Shown here: piece by piece, positions 54,557 through 63,429 of the stretch
How positions within the stretch are numbered: position 1 is the first letter of the stretch
Layout: each line of letters begins with the position of its first letter
Assembly: GCF_002924445.1 (NCBI RefSeq)
Contig: NZ_PIGG01000074.1
Span: forward strand, 1-64,000
From: Minwuia thermotolerans
Lineage (GTDB): Bacteria > Pseudomonadota > Alphaproteobacteria > Minwuiales > Minwuiaceae
Length of the DNA stretch: 64,000 nucleotides
Direction: 5' to 3'
The notes under the pieces: generated by a model
Databases searched by the model: none
What the model saw: only the letters and a program-made list of their open reading frames with translations
What the model was told of the DNA's origin: nothing
Position numbers and translations under genes: made by a program

Positions 54557-56095
54557 TCAGATCTGGCGGCCCGCGTCCTCCCAATAGGGTTCGCGGAGCT
54601 TGCGCTTGAAGATCTTGCCCGAGTCCTGCCGCGGCAGCTCGGCCTCGAAGACGATCCGCTTCGGCACCTTGAACTTCGCCAGCCGCGCCGAGAGCCAGCG
54701 GCGGATGTCGGCCTCGCTCACCGGGCCGCCGGGTTCGAGCTGGACATGGGCGGCCAGGCTCTCGCCATACTCGTCGTCGGGGATGCCGAAGACGGCGCAG
54801 TCCTTGACGCCGGGCATGCCGATCAGGGTGTTCTCGATCTCGGCGGGGTAGATGTTGACGCCGCCGGAGATGACCATGTCGCGCTTGCGGTCGCAGAGGA
54901 ACAGATAGCCGTCCTCGTCCAGATAGCCGACATCGCCGCAGCTCACCAGATGCTCCAGGCCGACCTCGGCGCGCTTGGCGTCGTTCTTGTTGTAGGTGAA
55001 GTCGGGCCAGCCCATCAGCCGCATGTAGACTTCGCCGATCTCGCCCTGGGGCAGTTCCCGCTTCTCGTCGTCGACGATGCGGACATCCGCCCAGGGCAGG
55101 GCGCGGCCCACGGTGCCGGGCTTCTTCAGCGCCTCCTCGGCGGTATGGAAGAACACCGCGCCCGTCTCCGTGCCACCGTAGTATTCGTTGATCACCGGCC
55201 CCCACCACTCGATCATCCGGCGCTTCACGTCCGGCGGGCAGGGGGCGGCGGCGTGAACCACGAACTGCAGCGAGGACAGGTCGTATCTCGAGCGGACCGC
55301 TTCGGGCAGTTTCAGCAGCCGCACGAACATGGTCGGCACCATGTGGACGTGGGTGATCCGGTGTTCCTCGATCAGTGCCAGCAGTTCCTCGGCGTCGAAA
55401 CGGGGCTGCAGGACCACCAGTCCCGCCAGCTTCGCCGACCAGAGGCCATAGGCGTTGGGCGCCGAATGATACATCGGCCCGGTGATCACGGTGCGGATCG
55501 ACGGATCGTTCCTGAGACCGAAGACGATCTCGAACAGCTGGTTCATCCGCGCCTGGGCTTCCAGATCGGCCGGATCGCGGCGGACGCCCTTCGGGTTTCC
55601 GGTGGTGCCGGAGGTGTAGATCATGTTGGTGCGCTGGGTCGCCGGCTCCCGGGTGAAGGGCGGCTGTTCGGCCAGCCAGGCGGCCCAGTCGGTGCGGTCC
55701 GCCGGCACGGCGAGGCTGTCGGGCGCGAGGCCGTAGGCCGCGGCGATCTCCGGCGGCGTCGCCACGACGAAGACGCGGCAGGTTTCCGGCACGGCGTGCG
55801 CAACCCGGGGCAGGAGGTCGGCGTGGATCACCAGGGCGCGGGCGTCGCAGTCCTCGAGAATATAGCGTGTCTCGTCCGCGGTGTTGTGCCAGTTGATGGG
55901 CACGGCATAGGCCCCGGCCAGGGTCGCGCCCATGGACGCCTCGAAGAAGGGAAAGTCGTTGCGCAGCATAAGACAGACGGAATCGTCCTCGCCGACCCCC
56001 AGGCTCTCGAAACCGCCGGCCGCGCGCGCCACATTGGCGTTGAGTTCCTCGCGCGTCATGCGCCGTTCGCCCGACAGTATGAGAGCTTCTTCCAT
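54557..56095 (-). CDS. Acyl-CoA synthetase (AMP-binding), tandem copy 2
   Basis: A 512-residue paralogue of the downstream ligase with the same motif order: YTSGTTGNPKGVRRDP, EYYGGTETG, CGDVGYLDEDGYLFLCDRKRDMVISGGVNIYPAEIE and GKIFKRKLREPYWE. Coding sequences have diverged clearly, so the two probably differ in acyl substrate. ATG 56095 follows GGGGAGGGG; the M at 56131 is upstream of that site and rejected. Divergent from the dgt gene 120 bp away. Confidence 0.9.
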   Translation of the reverse strand: MEEALILSGERRMTREELNANVARAAGGFESLGVGEDDSVCLMLRNDFPFFEASMGATLAGAYAVPINWHNTADETRYILEDCDARALVIHADLLPRVAHAVPETCRVFVVATPPEIAAAYGLAPDSLAVPADRTDWAAWLAEQPPFTREPATQRTNMIYTSGTTGNPKGVRRDPADLEAQARMNQLFEIVFGLRNDPSIRTVITGPMYHSAPNAYGLWSAKLAGLVVLQPRFDAEELLALIEEHRITHVHMVPTMFVRLLKLPEAVRSRYDLSSLQFVVHAAAPCPPDVKRRMIEWWGPVINEYYGGTETGAVFFHTAEEALKKPGTVGRALPWADVRIVDDEKRELPQGEIGEVYMRLMGWPDFTYNKNDAKRAEVGLEHLVSCGDVGYLDEDGYLFLCDRKRDMVISGGVNIYPAEIENTLIGMPGVKDCAVFGIPDDEYGESLAAHVQLEPGGPVSEADIRRWLSARLAKFKVPKRIVFEAELPRQDSGKIFKRKLREPYWEDAGRQI

Positions 56096-56215
56096 GCCGC
56101 CCCTCCCCGGAAACCGCTTCCTGCCGCTCATCTTTACTGGCCGGCCCCGATGCTGTGAAGTGGGCGCGGACGAATCGCCGGCGGGGCATGCGCGAAAAGG
56201 GACGGTTCCGGTCGG

Positions 56216-57490
56216 ATGATGATGGACTGGCGGCGACTGCTATCGGCCAACCGCATGGCGGGCGACGCGCCGGACCCGGTGGACCCGGCGCGCAGTCCGT
56301 TCCAGAAGGATTTCGACCGCATCGTGTTCTGCTCGGCGTTCCGGCGGCTGCAGGACAAGACCCAGGCCCATCCGAAGCCGGGCAACGACTATGTCCGAAC
56401 GCGCCTGACCCACAGTCTCGAGGTCGCCTCCGTCGGCCGCTCGCTGGGGGCCGGCGTGGGTCAGGTCATCGCCGGCCGCCGCCGCCTGCCGGAGGGGCTG
56501 GGCGCGGCCGAGTTCGGCCACATCGTCTCCGCCGCCTGCCTCGCCCACGACATCGGCAACCCGCCCTTCGGCCATCGCGGCGAGGATCTGATCCGCGGCT
56601 GGTTCGCCGGCTCCCGGCGCGGCCAGGCCATCATCGCCCTGCTCACGGGCGGCCAGCGCGAGGACCTGCTACGCTTCGAAGGCAACGCCCAGGGCTTCCG
56701 CATTCTCACCCGTCTGCAGAACTGGCGCGACAATGGCGGGCTCAGGCTGACGGCGGCGACGCTGGGCGCGTTCGGCAAGTATCCGCGCCTCTCCGACAGC
56801 GCGGGCGACGCGACCGGCCTCGATGCCGGCGCGAAGAAGTTCGGCGTCATGCAGGCGGAAGCCTCGATCTTCCGCCGTCTGGCGGACGAGCTTGGCCTGG
56901 AGCAGGTGGCGGAGGGGCGCTGGCTGCGCCATCCGCTGGCCTATCTGGTCGAGGCCGCCGACGACATCTGTTACTCGATCGTCGACCTGGAGGACGGCTT
57001 CAAGCTGGGCAAGCTCGGCTTCGCCGACACCGAGGCGCTGCTGGCGGCCGTGGCCGGCCCGACGCGGCGCTATGGCGAGATCGACGAGGAGCAGCGGCGC
57101 ATCGCCTATCTGAGGGCGAAGGCGATCGGACGGCTGATCGAGCAGGTGATCGAGGTGTTCCTCGCGGACGAGCCCGGCCTGCTGGACGGCCGCTGCCGCG
57201 CCGCGATGCTGGAGCGGGTGCCGGCTCGGGGCGTCCTGCGCGACATCGCCGAGGTGACCGCGCGCGAAGTCTTCGTGCCCGACATCGACTACGACCGCCG
57301 CTTCGGCGCCGACCGCGCCATCGCCTGGCTGATGGACTGCGCCATCCAGGCGGCCGATCCGGGCCTTTCGGCCTATGACCGCGCGCTGGCGGCGACCGAT
57401 CACGTCTCCGGCATGACGGACGGTTATGCGTTGCAGCAATTTCGCGAGAATGCCGGTATGGTTAACGAAGCCGTGGCCTGGCAGGAGTGA
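56216..57490 (+). CDS. dgt: Deoxyguanosinetriphosphate triphosphohydrolase-like protein
   Basis: A 424-residue HD-domain dNTP triphosphohydrolase. The HD motif is RTRLTHSLEV (His66), then AHDIGNPPFGHRGED (His111, Asp112) and a later Asp in EAADDICYSIVD. Family role: hydrolyses dNTPs to deoxynucleosides and triphosphate, tuning nucleotide pools; some relatives restrict phage. Starts at ATG 56216 or the neighbouring ATG codons (56219, 56222). Confidence 0.92.
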   Translation: MMMDWRRLLSANRMAGDAPDPVDPARSPFQKDFDRIVFCSAFRRLQDKTQAHPKPGNDYVRTRLTHSLEVASVGRSLGAGVGQVIAGRRRLPEGLGAAEFGHIVSAACLAHDIGNPPFGHRGEDLIRGWFAGSRRGQAIIALLTGGQREDLLRFEGNAQGFRILTRLQNWRDNGGLRLTAATLGAFGKYPRLSDSAGDATGLDAGAKKFGVMQAEASIFRRLADELGLEQVAEGRWLRHPLAYLVEAADDICYSIVDLEDGFKLGKLGFADTEALLAAVAGPTRRYGEIDEEQRRIAYLRAKAIGRLIEQVIEVFLADEPGLLDGRCRAAMLERVPARGVLRDIAEVTAREVFVPDIDYDRRFGADRAIAWLMDCAIQAADPGLSAYDRALAATDHVSGMTDGYALQQFRENAGMVNEAVAWQE

Positions 57491-57508
57491 ATCGGGGAGG
57501 AAAGCGAA

Positions 57509-58102
57509 TTGCGTGTGGACTATTACTGCGCGCTCACCTCGCCCTGGACCTATCTGGGCCATGCGCGCCTGCGGGACATCGCCGCCCGCCACGGCGCCGA
57601 GGTGACGATCCATCCGGTCAATGTGCTGGCCATCTTCGAACGCACCGGCGGGCTGCCATTGCCGAAGCGATCGCCGGAGCGTCAGGCCTATCGCCTGCAG
57701 GAACTGCGGCGCTGGCGTGAACGGCTCGGCGTCGAGCTCAATCTGAAGCCGGCGCATTTTCCCGCCGACGAGACGCGCGCCGCCGAAACGGTGATCGCCG
57801 CGCGGGCCGAGGGGCTCGATGCCATGGACCTGGCCGGCCGCTTCATGCGCGCGGTCTGGGCCGAGGAGCGCGATATCGGCCTCGCCCGCACGATCCGGGA
57901 AGTGGTCACGGAGGCCGGTATGGACCCGGGGGCGCTGGAACGGGCCGCCGGGCGCTACGACGCCAACGCCATACGCGCGGCCGAGACCGACCAGGCCGTC
58001 GCCCGCGGCGTCTTCGGCGCGCCGACCTATGTCGTCGGCGACGAGATATTCTGGGGGCAGGACCGGCTCGATTTCGTCGACGCCGCGCTGGAGGCGGGAT
58101 GA
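57509..58102 (+). CDS. DsbA-fold protein, 2-hydroxychromene-2-carboxylate isomerase-like
   Basis: A 197-residue thioredoxin-fold protein of the kappa GST/HCCA isomerase family. SPWTYLG (Ser11) occupies the place of the catalytic CxxC of true DsbA, and GVFGAPTYVVGDEIFWGQDRLDFV is the typical C-terminal signature. HCCA isomerase acts in naphthalene catabolism using glutathione; the substrate here is unknown. TTG 57509 is chosen because GGAGGAAAG precedes it. Its stop overlaps the Hpt start as ATGA. Confidence 0.85.
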   Translation: MRVDYYCALTSPWTYLGHARLRDIAARHGAEVTIHPVNVLAIFERTGGLPLPKRSPERQAYRLQELRRWRERLGVELNLKPAHFPADETRAAETVIAARAEGLDAMDLAGRFMRAVWAEERDIGLARTIREVVTEAGMDPGALERAAGRYDANAIRAAETDQAVARGVFGAPTYVVGDEIFWGQDRLDFVDAALEAG

Positions 58103-58461
58103 ACGCCGCCGATACCCTGGACGTACTGGACGAATCCACCCTGGCCGAGCTGGCCGGCGATGACACCGGCGATATCGTCGGCGTGCTGGTCGCCGGGTTC
58201 CTTGACGAGGCGCGGGAACGGGTGGCGGCCATCGAGGCGGCCATGGCCGGGCGCGACATCGGGGCGGTCGGCTTTCAGGCGCACGCCCTGAAGAGCACCG
58301 CGGCGACCTATGGCGCACCGCGGCTGAGCCGCCATGCCGCGGCGATCGAGCGGGACGCGCGCGATGGCCGGGTCGATGCCGTGGAAGCCGCGGTGACGGA
58401 CCTGCCGGAACTGTGGCGGGAAACGGACCGGGCCTTCCGCGCCCGCTACCTTTCGGGCTGA
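58099..58461 (+). CDS. Histidine phosphotransfer (Hpt) domain protein
   Basis: A 120-residue four-helix Hpt protein. The phosphorylated histidine is His62 in AHALKSTAATYGAPRL, and a FLDEARERVAAIEAA helix precedes it. It relays phosphate between a hybrid kinase receiver and a response regulator. No kinase is adjacent. The hybrid kinase 7 kb upstream (48707) is a possible partner because its final step needs such a module. Overlaps the isomerase-like gene by 4 bp. Confidence 0.88.
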   Translation: MNAADTLDVLDESTLAELAGDDTGDIVGVLVAGFLDEARERVAAIEAAMAGRDIGAVGFQAHALKSTAATYGAPRLSRHAAAIERDARDGRVDAVEAAVTDLPELWRETDRAFRARYLSG

Positions 58462-58470
58462 ACCGCCGCC

Positions 58471-60747
58471 TCAGGTCAGGATCTTCACCGGCACTGCCTT
58501 GACCGCCGGTGTCTGCGATTTCTCGTCATGGTACCAGAGCGGCACCAGCGGATTCGATTCCGGGTAGTAGGCGCCGACGCAGCCGTCGGGCAGGTTGAAG
58601 GGCGTCACCTTGAGGCCGCCGACTTCGCGGCGCACGCCGTCGCCCGCGTCGCTCGTCAGGGTAACCTCCTGGCCTTCCTTCAACCCGGCGCGGCGCATTT
58701 CCTGCGGATTGATCAGCAGCACGTCGCGCGTTCCTTCGATCCCGCGCATGCGGTCGCTGAAGCCGTAGATCGTGGTGTTGAACTGGTCGTTGCTGCGTAG
58801 CGTGATCAGGCGCCACCGCTCAGGACCGTCCTCGAAGCCGGTGGCGGAAAGCATTGTCGGCGCAGTGAACTCAGCCCTGCCGCTTTCGGTCTTCCAGATG
58901 CGATCGCGAGCGTTGTTGCCGCGGTGGAAGCCACCGGGCTCGAAGATCTTTTCGTTGAAATCCTTGAACGGCTCCGGATAGGTCCGCTCGATCAGGTCGC
59001 GCACCAGACTGTAGTCCGCCACCCATTCGTCCCACTTGACCCTCGGGTTCGGCGGCAACGTCGCCTTGGCCAGGCCGGCGACGATCGCGATCTCCGAACG
59101 CAGATGCTCGCTTGCCGGTTTCGCCTTGCCCGTCGAACCGTGGATGCAGCTCAGACTGTCCTCCATCGTCACGGTCTGGGCCCCGCTCTCCTGAATGTCC
59201 TCCTCGGTGCGGCCCAGACAGGGGAGCAGATAGGCCACCTCGCCATTGATCAGGTGACTGCGGTTGAGCTTGGTCGCAATCTGTACGGTCAGGCGCATGT
59301 TGCCCCAGGCCGCTTCCATCTTCTCGCGCTCCGGGATGGCGCGAACGAAATTGCCGCCGAGGCCGATGAACGCTTTCACGCTGCCGTCGAGTATGCCGTT
59401 GCAGGTCGCCACGGTGTTGAGACCCTCTTCGCGCGGCGGCTCGAAATCGTACATCTCCGAGAGCGTATCGAGAGGAACGAGCTTCGGCTTCTCGGCGATG
59501 CCTACCGTACGCTGGCCCTGGACATTGGAGTGTCCGCGCACCGGCGAGACTCCGGCGCCTTCGCGGCCGATATTGCCCTTCAGCAGCAGCAGATTGACGA
59601 GCATCGCCACGTTCTCGAAGCCATGCACATGCTGGGTCAGGCCCATGCCGTAGATGCCGATACAGCGCTCCGCCCGGACATAAACGTCCCCCGCCTTTTC
59701 CAGATCCTCGCGCCTGAGACCGGATTCCCGTTCGATATCCTCCCACTCCGTGGATCGCACCGTATCGGCGAACGCCTCGAAGCCGGACGTATGCTGGGCG
59801 ATGAAGTCCTCGTCGAGAACCGGGGCCTCGCCTGCTTCCCGGCGCGCCGCGTCGACGGCGAGTACGTGCTTGCAGAGACCCAGCATGGCCGCGATGTCGC
59901 CGCCGGCTCGAACCTGGAGATAGAGTTTCGAGATCGGCGTTTCGTCGCCGGCAACCATCTGCTCGGGGTTCTGGGGATTGATGAAGGTTTCCAGCGCCTT
60001 CTCGCGTACCGGATTGAAGGTGACGATCTCGACGCCCCGTTTCACCGCCCGCTGGATCGGATGCAGAAAGCGCGGACTGTTCGTGCCGGTGTTCTGGCCG
60101 AAGAAGAAGATCGCGTCGCACTTCTCGAAATCCTCGAGGATCACGGTTCCCACGGGAGAGCCGATCACCTGTTTCAGACCGACCGAGGTTGTCTCGTGGC
60201 ACATGTTCGAACTGTCGGGCAGATTGTTGTGGCCGTAGAGCCGGGCGAACAACGCATACAGATAGGCCGTCTCCAGACTCGCCCTGCCCGAGGCGTAGAA
60301 GACGGCAGACCAGGGGTCGAGCGCCTTCAGCTCCTTTCCGATGGCTTCGAATGCCTCCTCCCAGGTGCATTCGACATAATGGTCGCTATCGGGATCGTAC
60401 CGCATCGGGTGGGTCAGCCGACCTTCCTGCTCGAGATCGTGATCCGACCATTGCTTCAGCTCGCTGACGCTGTGCTCGGCGAAGAAATCGGGCGTGCAGC
60501 GCTTTGACGTCAGCTCCCAGAGGGTCGCCTTTGCTCCGTTTTCGCAGAACTCGAAGACGTGCGGGTCGGCCGGCTTGGTCCAGGCGCAGGAAACGCACAT
60601 GAAACCACCGGGCTTGTTCTGTCGCTTGAGTGTCCGCAGCGCTTCGGGGGCGGGCGCCTCCTTGCCGAAGATCCGCGTTATGCCGCGCAGGGCGCCCCAG
60701 CCTCCCCCGGGGCCATCATAGCCAACGGTGTCTTGCTCGTCGGACAT
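58471..60747 (-). CDS. FdhF/YdeP-family molybdopterin oxidoreductase
   Basis: A 758-residue member of the DMSO reductase superfamily of the formate dehydrogenase alpha-like FdhF/YdeP branch. It has Cys51 and Cys54 (CVSCAW) instead of a full iron-sulfur cysteine set, and Cys183 in SSNMCHETTS at the molybdenum ligand position. Other family segments are FFFGQNTGTNSPRF, GMGLTQHVHGFENV, and NQFNTTIYGFSDRMRG near the C terminus. No diaphorase or iron-sulfur partner genes are adjacent. An FdhD gene lies 36 bp upstream on the same strand, which supports maturation of a molybdenum formate dehydrogenase-like enzyme. Formate as substrate is inferred. Confidence 0.9.
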   Translation of the reverse strand: MSDEQDTVGYDGPGGGWGALRGITRIFGKEAPAPEALRTLKRQNKPGGFMCVSCAWTKPADPHVFEFCENGAKATLWELTSKRCTPDFFAEHSVSELKQWSDHDLEQEGRLTHPMRYDPDSDHYVECTWEEAFEAIGKELKALDPWSAVFYASGRASLETAYLYALFARLYGHNNLPDSSNMCHETTSVGLKQVIGSPVGTVILEDFEKCDAIFFFGQNTGTNSPRFLHPIQRAVKRGVEIVTFNPVREKALETFINPQNPEQMVAGDETPISKLYLQVRAGGDIAAMLGLCKHVLAVDAARREAGEAPVLDEDFIAQHTSGFEAFADTVRSTEWEDIERESGLRREDLEKAGDVYVRAERCIGIYGMGLTQHVHGFENVAMLVNLLLLKGNIGREGAGVSPVRGHSNVQGQRTVGIAEKPKLVPLDTLSEMYDFEPPREEGLNTVATCNGILDGSVKAFIGLGGNFVRAIPEREKMEAAWGNMRLTVQIATKLNRSHLINGEVAYLLPCLGRTEEDIQESGAQTVTMEDSLSCIHGSTGKAKPASEHLRSEIAIVAGLAKATLPPNPRVKWDEWVADYSLVRDLIERTYPEPFKDFNEKIFEPGGFHRGNNARDRIWKTESGRAEFTAPTMLSATGFEDGPERWRLITLRSNDQFNTTIYGFSDRMRGIEGTRDVLLINPQEMRRAGLKEGQEVTLTSDAGDGVRREVGGLKVTPFNLPDGCVGAYYPESNPLVPLWYHDEKSQTPAVKAVPVKILT

Positions 60748-60783
60748 GGCTCTGCTCCTCTTTCTGGGTTCGCCTTGGGGCGT

Positions 60784-61752
60784 TCAACTGTCCTCGCAAA
60801 CGCGGTCGGGGCGGGTGTAGATTCTCAGGTTATCGCCGCGAGCGAGCGCCACGACGCAGAGACCTGCGGCTTCCGCCTCCCGAAGAGCCAGCGCGGTCGG
60901 CGCCGAGATCGTCACCAGAACGGATATGTCCGCGGCCGCCGCCTTGTGCACCATCTCGTAGCTGCAACGGCTCGTGGCGATGGCGAACCCTTCGCCTGCG
61001 CGGGATCCTGGACGGCGGATGGCGCCGATCAGCTTGTCCAGCGCGTTATGGCGGCCGACATCCTCGCGCAGCGCCACCACATCTCCGCTGCCGGAGATCC
61101 AGGCAGCGGCGTGCAGGGCATGGGCAATGGCATTGAGGTTCTGTTGTCCGGGCAGCGCCGCCAGACCGGCGCGCACCGCAGAAAGGCGCACCGTTTCGCG
61201 GTCGGAGACCGGCTTCACCGGACGCACTGCCTGCCGGAGAGACGAGACCCCGCAAAGGCCGCATCCCGTGCGTCCGTTCAGATTGCGGTTTTCCCCGGAC
61301 AGGCGTGCGGCCGTTGCCGCCGGAATGGAAATCTGGGCGATGATCCCGTCGGCCGTGGCGCCGACGGAAACGCGGCGCACCTCCCTCGTATCCGAAACGA
61401 TGCCCTCGGAAAGCGTGAACCCGATGGCGAAATCCTCGACATCGGTCGGCGTGGTCATCATCACCGCGTGTTGGCGGCCGTTATAGGCGAGCGCCACGGG
61501 AATCTCTTCGGCGATCGCATCCACCGTGCTCGTGGCGCCTTCCGGGCGGCGGGCCTCCGAGCGTATCGGCGTGATCGCGGGGAACTCGGCGATGCCATCG
61601 ACGGGCGCGCGCTGGCTGCCCACCCTTATCGTGGTCTTCCGCCGCACGGGGCGCACGACGCAATCTGCAGGCTTGTCAGGGTTGGCTTGAGGGCCGCGGC
61701 GTTCGCCGGAGGACGAAGACAGATGGTCTACACTCGGATCGGGCAGCCGCAT
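60784..61752 (-). CDS. fdhD: Formate dehydrogenase accessory sulfurtransferase FdhD
   Basis: A 322-residue FdhD: it carries sulfur from a cysteine desulfurase to the molybdenum cofactor of formate dehydrogenases. The persulfide cysteines are Cys164 and Cys167 (TGCGLCG), and the segments DVGRHNALDKLIG and TSRCSYEMVHKAA are characteristic. Start ATG 61752 follows TTGGGAG; the upstream frame is non-coding. It precedes the FdhF/YdeP-type gene on the same strand, forming one transcription unit, and is divergent from a formate/nitrite channel gene. Confidence 0.93.
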   Translation of the reverse strand: MRLPDPSVDHLSSSSGERRGPQANPDKPADCVVRPVRRKTTIRVGSQRAPVDGIAEFPAITPIRSEARRPEGATSTVDAIAEEIPVALAYNGRQHAVMMTTPTDVEDFAIGFTLSEGIVSDTREVRRVSVGATADGIIAQISIPAATAARLSGENRNLNGRTGCGLCGVSSLRQAVRPVKPVSDRETVRLSAVRAGLAALPGQQNLNAIAHALHAAAWISGSGDVVALREDVGRHNALDKLIGAIRRPGSRAGEGFAIATSRCSYEMVHKAAAADISVLVTISAPTALALREAEAAGLCVVALARGDNLRIYTRPDRVCEDS

Positions 61753-62126
61753 GCTACTTGCTCCCAACATGAGGATTGGCCGCAACCCTGGCCACCTGAC
61801 AGGCCACATGGCGGCTGCGTGCTCATACGCAAGGGGCCGGGATCGGGTGAAGGTTCTTCGAGCGTCGGCTTTCCGGTCTTCGTCAGCGCTGCTGCGCGGC
61901 GACTCGCCGCGCCCCGGCCAACGACGGGGACGGCCATTTGAAACCGGGGTGGGTCGCCTCCGGCGCGGCCAGGAACTTCGTCCCGGCAACGGTTCGCGGC
62001 TGCCAGACTCCCGTTGACACGAGCCCCGGCCGAAATCGCCGCACTACATGCGCCACGCCGACGGCCGATATGAGGGGATCACGATCTGTGGCGAACGGGA
62101 TGCTGTCAGGCCGCCGGGAGAAGGAA
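61753..62126. other. Gene-free divergent region between fdhD and the FNT channel gene
   Basis: 374 bp with no supportable ORF or RNA. Both flanking genes must start transcription here. No convincing palindrome or named promoter element was seen by eye. Confidence 0.4.
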
Positions 62127-62969
62127 ATGGCCGAAAAAGACCATGGCGAGGAGCGGAACGATCGCGGCCTGAGCGAGGAGGAATCCGAGGCTGTCGGGCA
62201 GAAGTTGCCCCTGCGTGCGCCTGTGGTCTACGAAATCGTCCGCGAGGAGGGCGAGGAGGAAATCCGCCGCCCGCCCATCTCGCTTTGGTGGTCGGGGATC
62301 GCGGCCGGCCTTTCCATCGGCTTCTCGCTGCTTTCCGAGGCGCTGCTGCGTCATTATCTGCCTGACGCGCCGTGGCGGCCCCTGGTCGCGAACATGGGCT
62401 ACTCGGTCGGGTTCATCATGGTGATTCTGGGACGCCAGCAACTCTTCACCGAGAACACGATCACGCCGATACTGCCGCTGTTCGCGGATTTCGATTGGTG
62501 GACGCTCGGTCGCGTGGCGCGGCTATGGGCGATTGTCTTTGCGGCCAACATGCTGGGCACTTTCGGATTTGCGCTCTTCAACTCCCTTGTGCCGGGCACG
62601 ATCCCCGAGATCATGCACGCAATGCTGGAAGTCAGCCGCGAGGCCCTGGCGAAGGACTGGTTCGAGATGTTCGCCCGGGCAATCGGCGCCGGCTTTCTCA
62701 TCGCCACGATTGTCTGGCTCATTCCCAGCGCCAAGACGTCGAAGATCCATGTCGTCTTCCTCTTCACATATATTCTCGCATTGGCCGAATTCACCCACAT
62801 CGTCGCCGGGAGTACGGAAGCCTTCCTTCTCGTGCTCGCCGGCGAACTCGGGATCCCCGAAATGCTCTGGAGATTCACGGTGCCGGTGTTCCTTGGAAAC
62901 GTGATCGGTGGCACCGCGCTCTTCGCCCTCATCGCCTACGGCCAGGTCATGAGGGAAATCAGGGAATAA
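62127..62969 (+). CDS. Formate/nitrite transporter (FNT) family channel
   Basis: A 280-residue membrane protein with an acidic, hydrophilic N terminus of about 60 residues and six hydrophobic segments of the FocA/NirC type (LWWSGIAAGLSIGFSLLSEALL; NMGYSVGFIMVILGRQQLFTENTITPILPL; AEFTHIVAGSTEAFL). The QQLFTEN segment is the FNT omega-loop-like signature, and the long N terminus recalls the YfdC branch. Near the formate dehydrogenase-like genes it probably moves formate. ATG 62127 follows GGGAGAAGGAA. Confidence 0.9.
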   Translation: MAEKDHGEERNDRGLSEEESEAVGQKLPLRAPVVYEIVREEGEEEIRRPPISLWWSGIAAGLSIGFSLLSEALLRHYLPDAPWRPLVANMGYSVGFIMVILGRQQLFTENTITPILPLFADFDWWTLGRVARLWAIVFAANMLGTFGFALFNSLVPGTIPEIMHAMLEVSREALAKDWFEMFARAIGAGFLIATIVWLIPSAKTSKIHVVFLFTYILALAEFTHIVAGSTEAFLLVLAGELGIPEMLWRFTVPVFLGNVIGGTALFALIAYGQVMREIRE

Positions 62970-62975
62970 CAGAAG

Positions 62976-62992
62976 GCCCCGAGGAGCGGGGC
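62976..62992 (+). terminator. Weak hairpin after the FNT gene
   Basis: GCCCCG-AGGAG-CGGGGC just after the stop codon, without a T run. Confidence 0.4.
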
Positions 62993-63110
62993 TCGCATGG
63001 ACGCTGCATGCCCGAATGGCGGCAAGCTTTCCCTCGCGTTCCGTGCAGAGTTGGTATTCGGCGGCCCAGTTCCCGGCTAGCTGGGAAATGAACAAGAATG
63101 AGGGGTGCCG

Positions 63111-63420
63111 ATGGAAACGCGCCTCGGACCCGCCATTCTGGCTGCAGTGTCAGTGGCGATGGCACTCACTCTGCAAAGGATGGGCGGCCGGGCGAGGCTG
63201 ACCGACCCCGGCCGTGCGCCCTTCCTCGTGGGCGGGACGCCCGAGACGCATGCCTGGCAGCGCTTCCATGTCCGCTACTACCCCATGACGCTGCTCTTCA
63301 TCGCCTTCGAGATGGAGATGATGTTCATGTATCCGTGGTCTACGTCGAGGCAGGCGTGAACGCGCTGGCCGAGACGGGCATGTTCCTGGCGGTCCTTTCG
63401 CTCGGCATTCTCCATGGCGG
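63111..63420 (+). pseudogene. Frameshifted NuoA-like (NADH-quinone oxidoreductase subunit A) remnant
   Basis: Reading from ATG 63111 gives a membrane protein whose residues about 50-75 (RFHVRYYPMTLLFIAFEMEMMFMYPW) match NuoA/ND3. The frame then stops at 63357. A second frame carries on with the expected NuoA end, VVYVEAGVNALAETGMFLAVLSLGILHGG, the switch lying near 63340. The usual ND3 Cys loop (YECG) is absent, replaced by FLVGG. The tail then runs into the 3' end of the opposite-strand kinase gene without a proper stop. It may be a decayed gene or a real gene with a sequencing error. It follows the formate module, 141 bp after the channel gene. Confidence 0.6.
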
Positions 63421-63429
63421 GCCGCCGCG

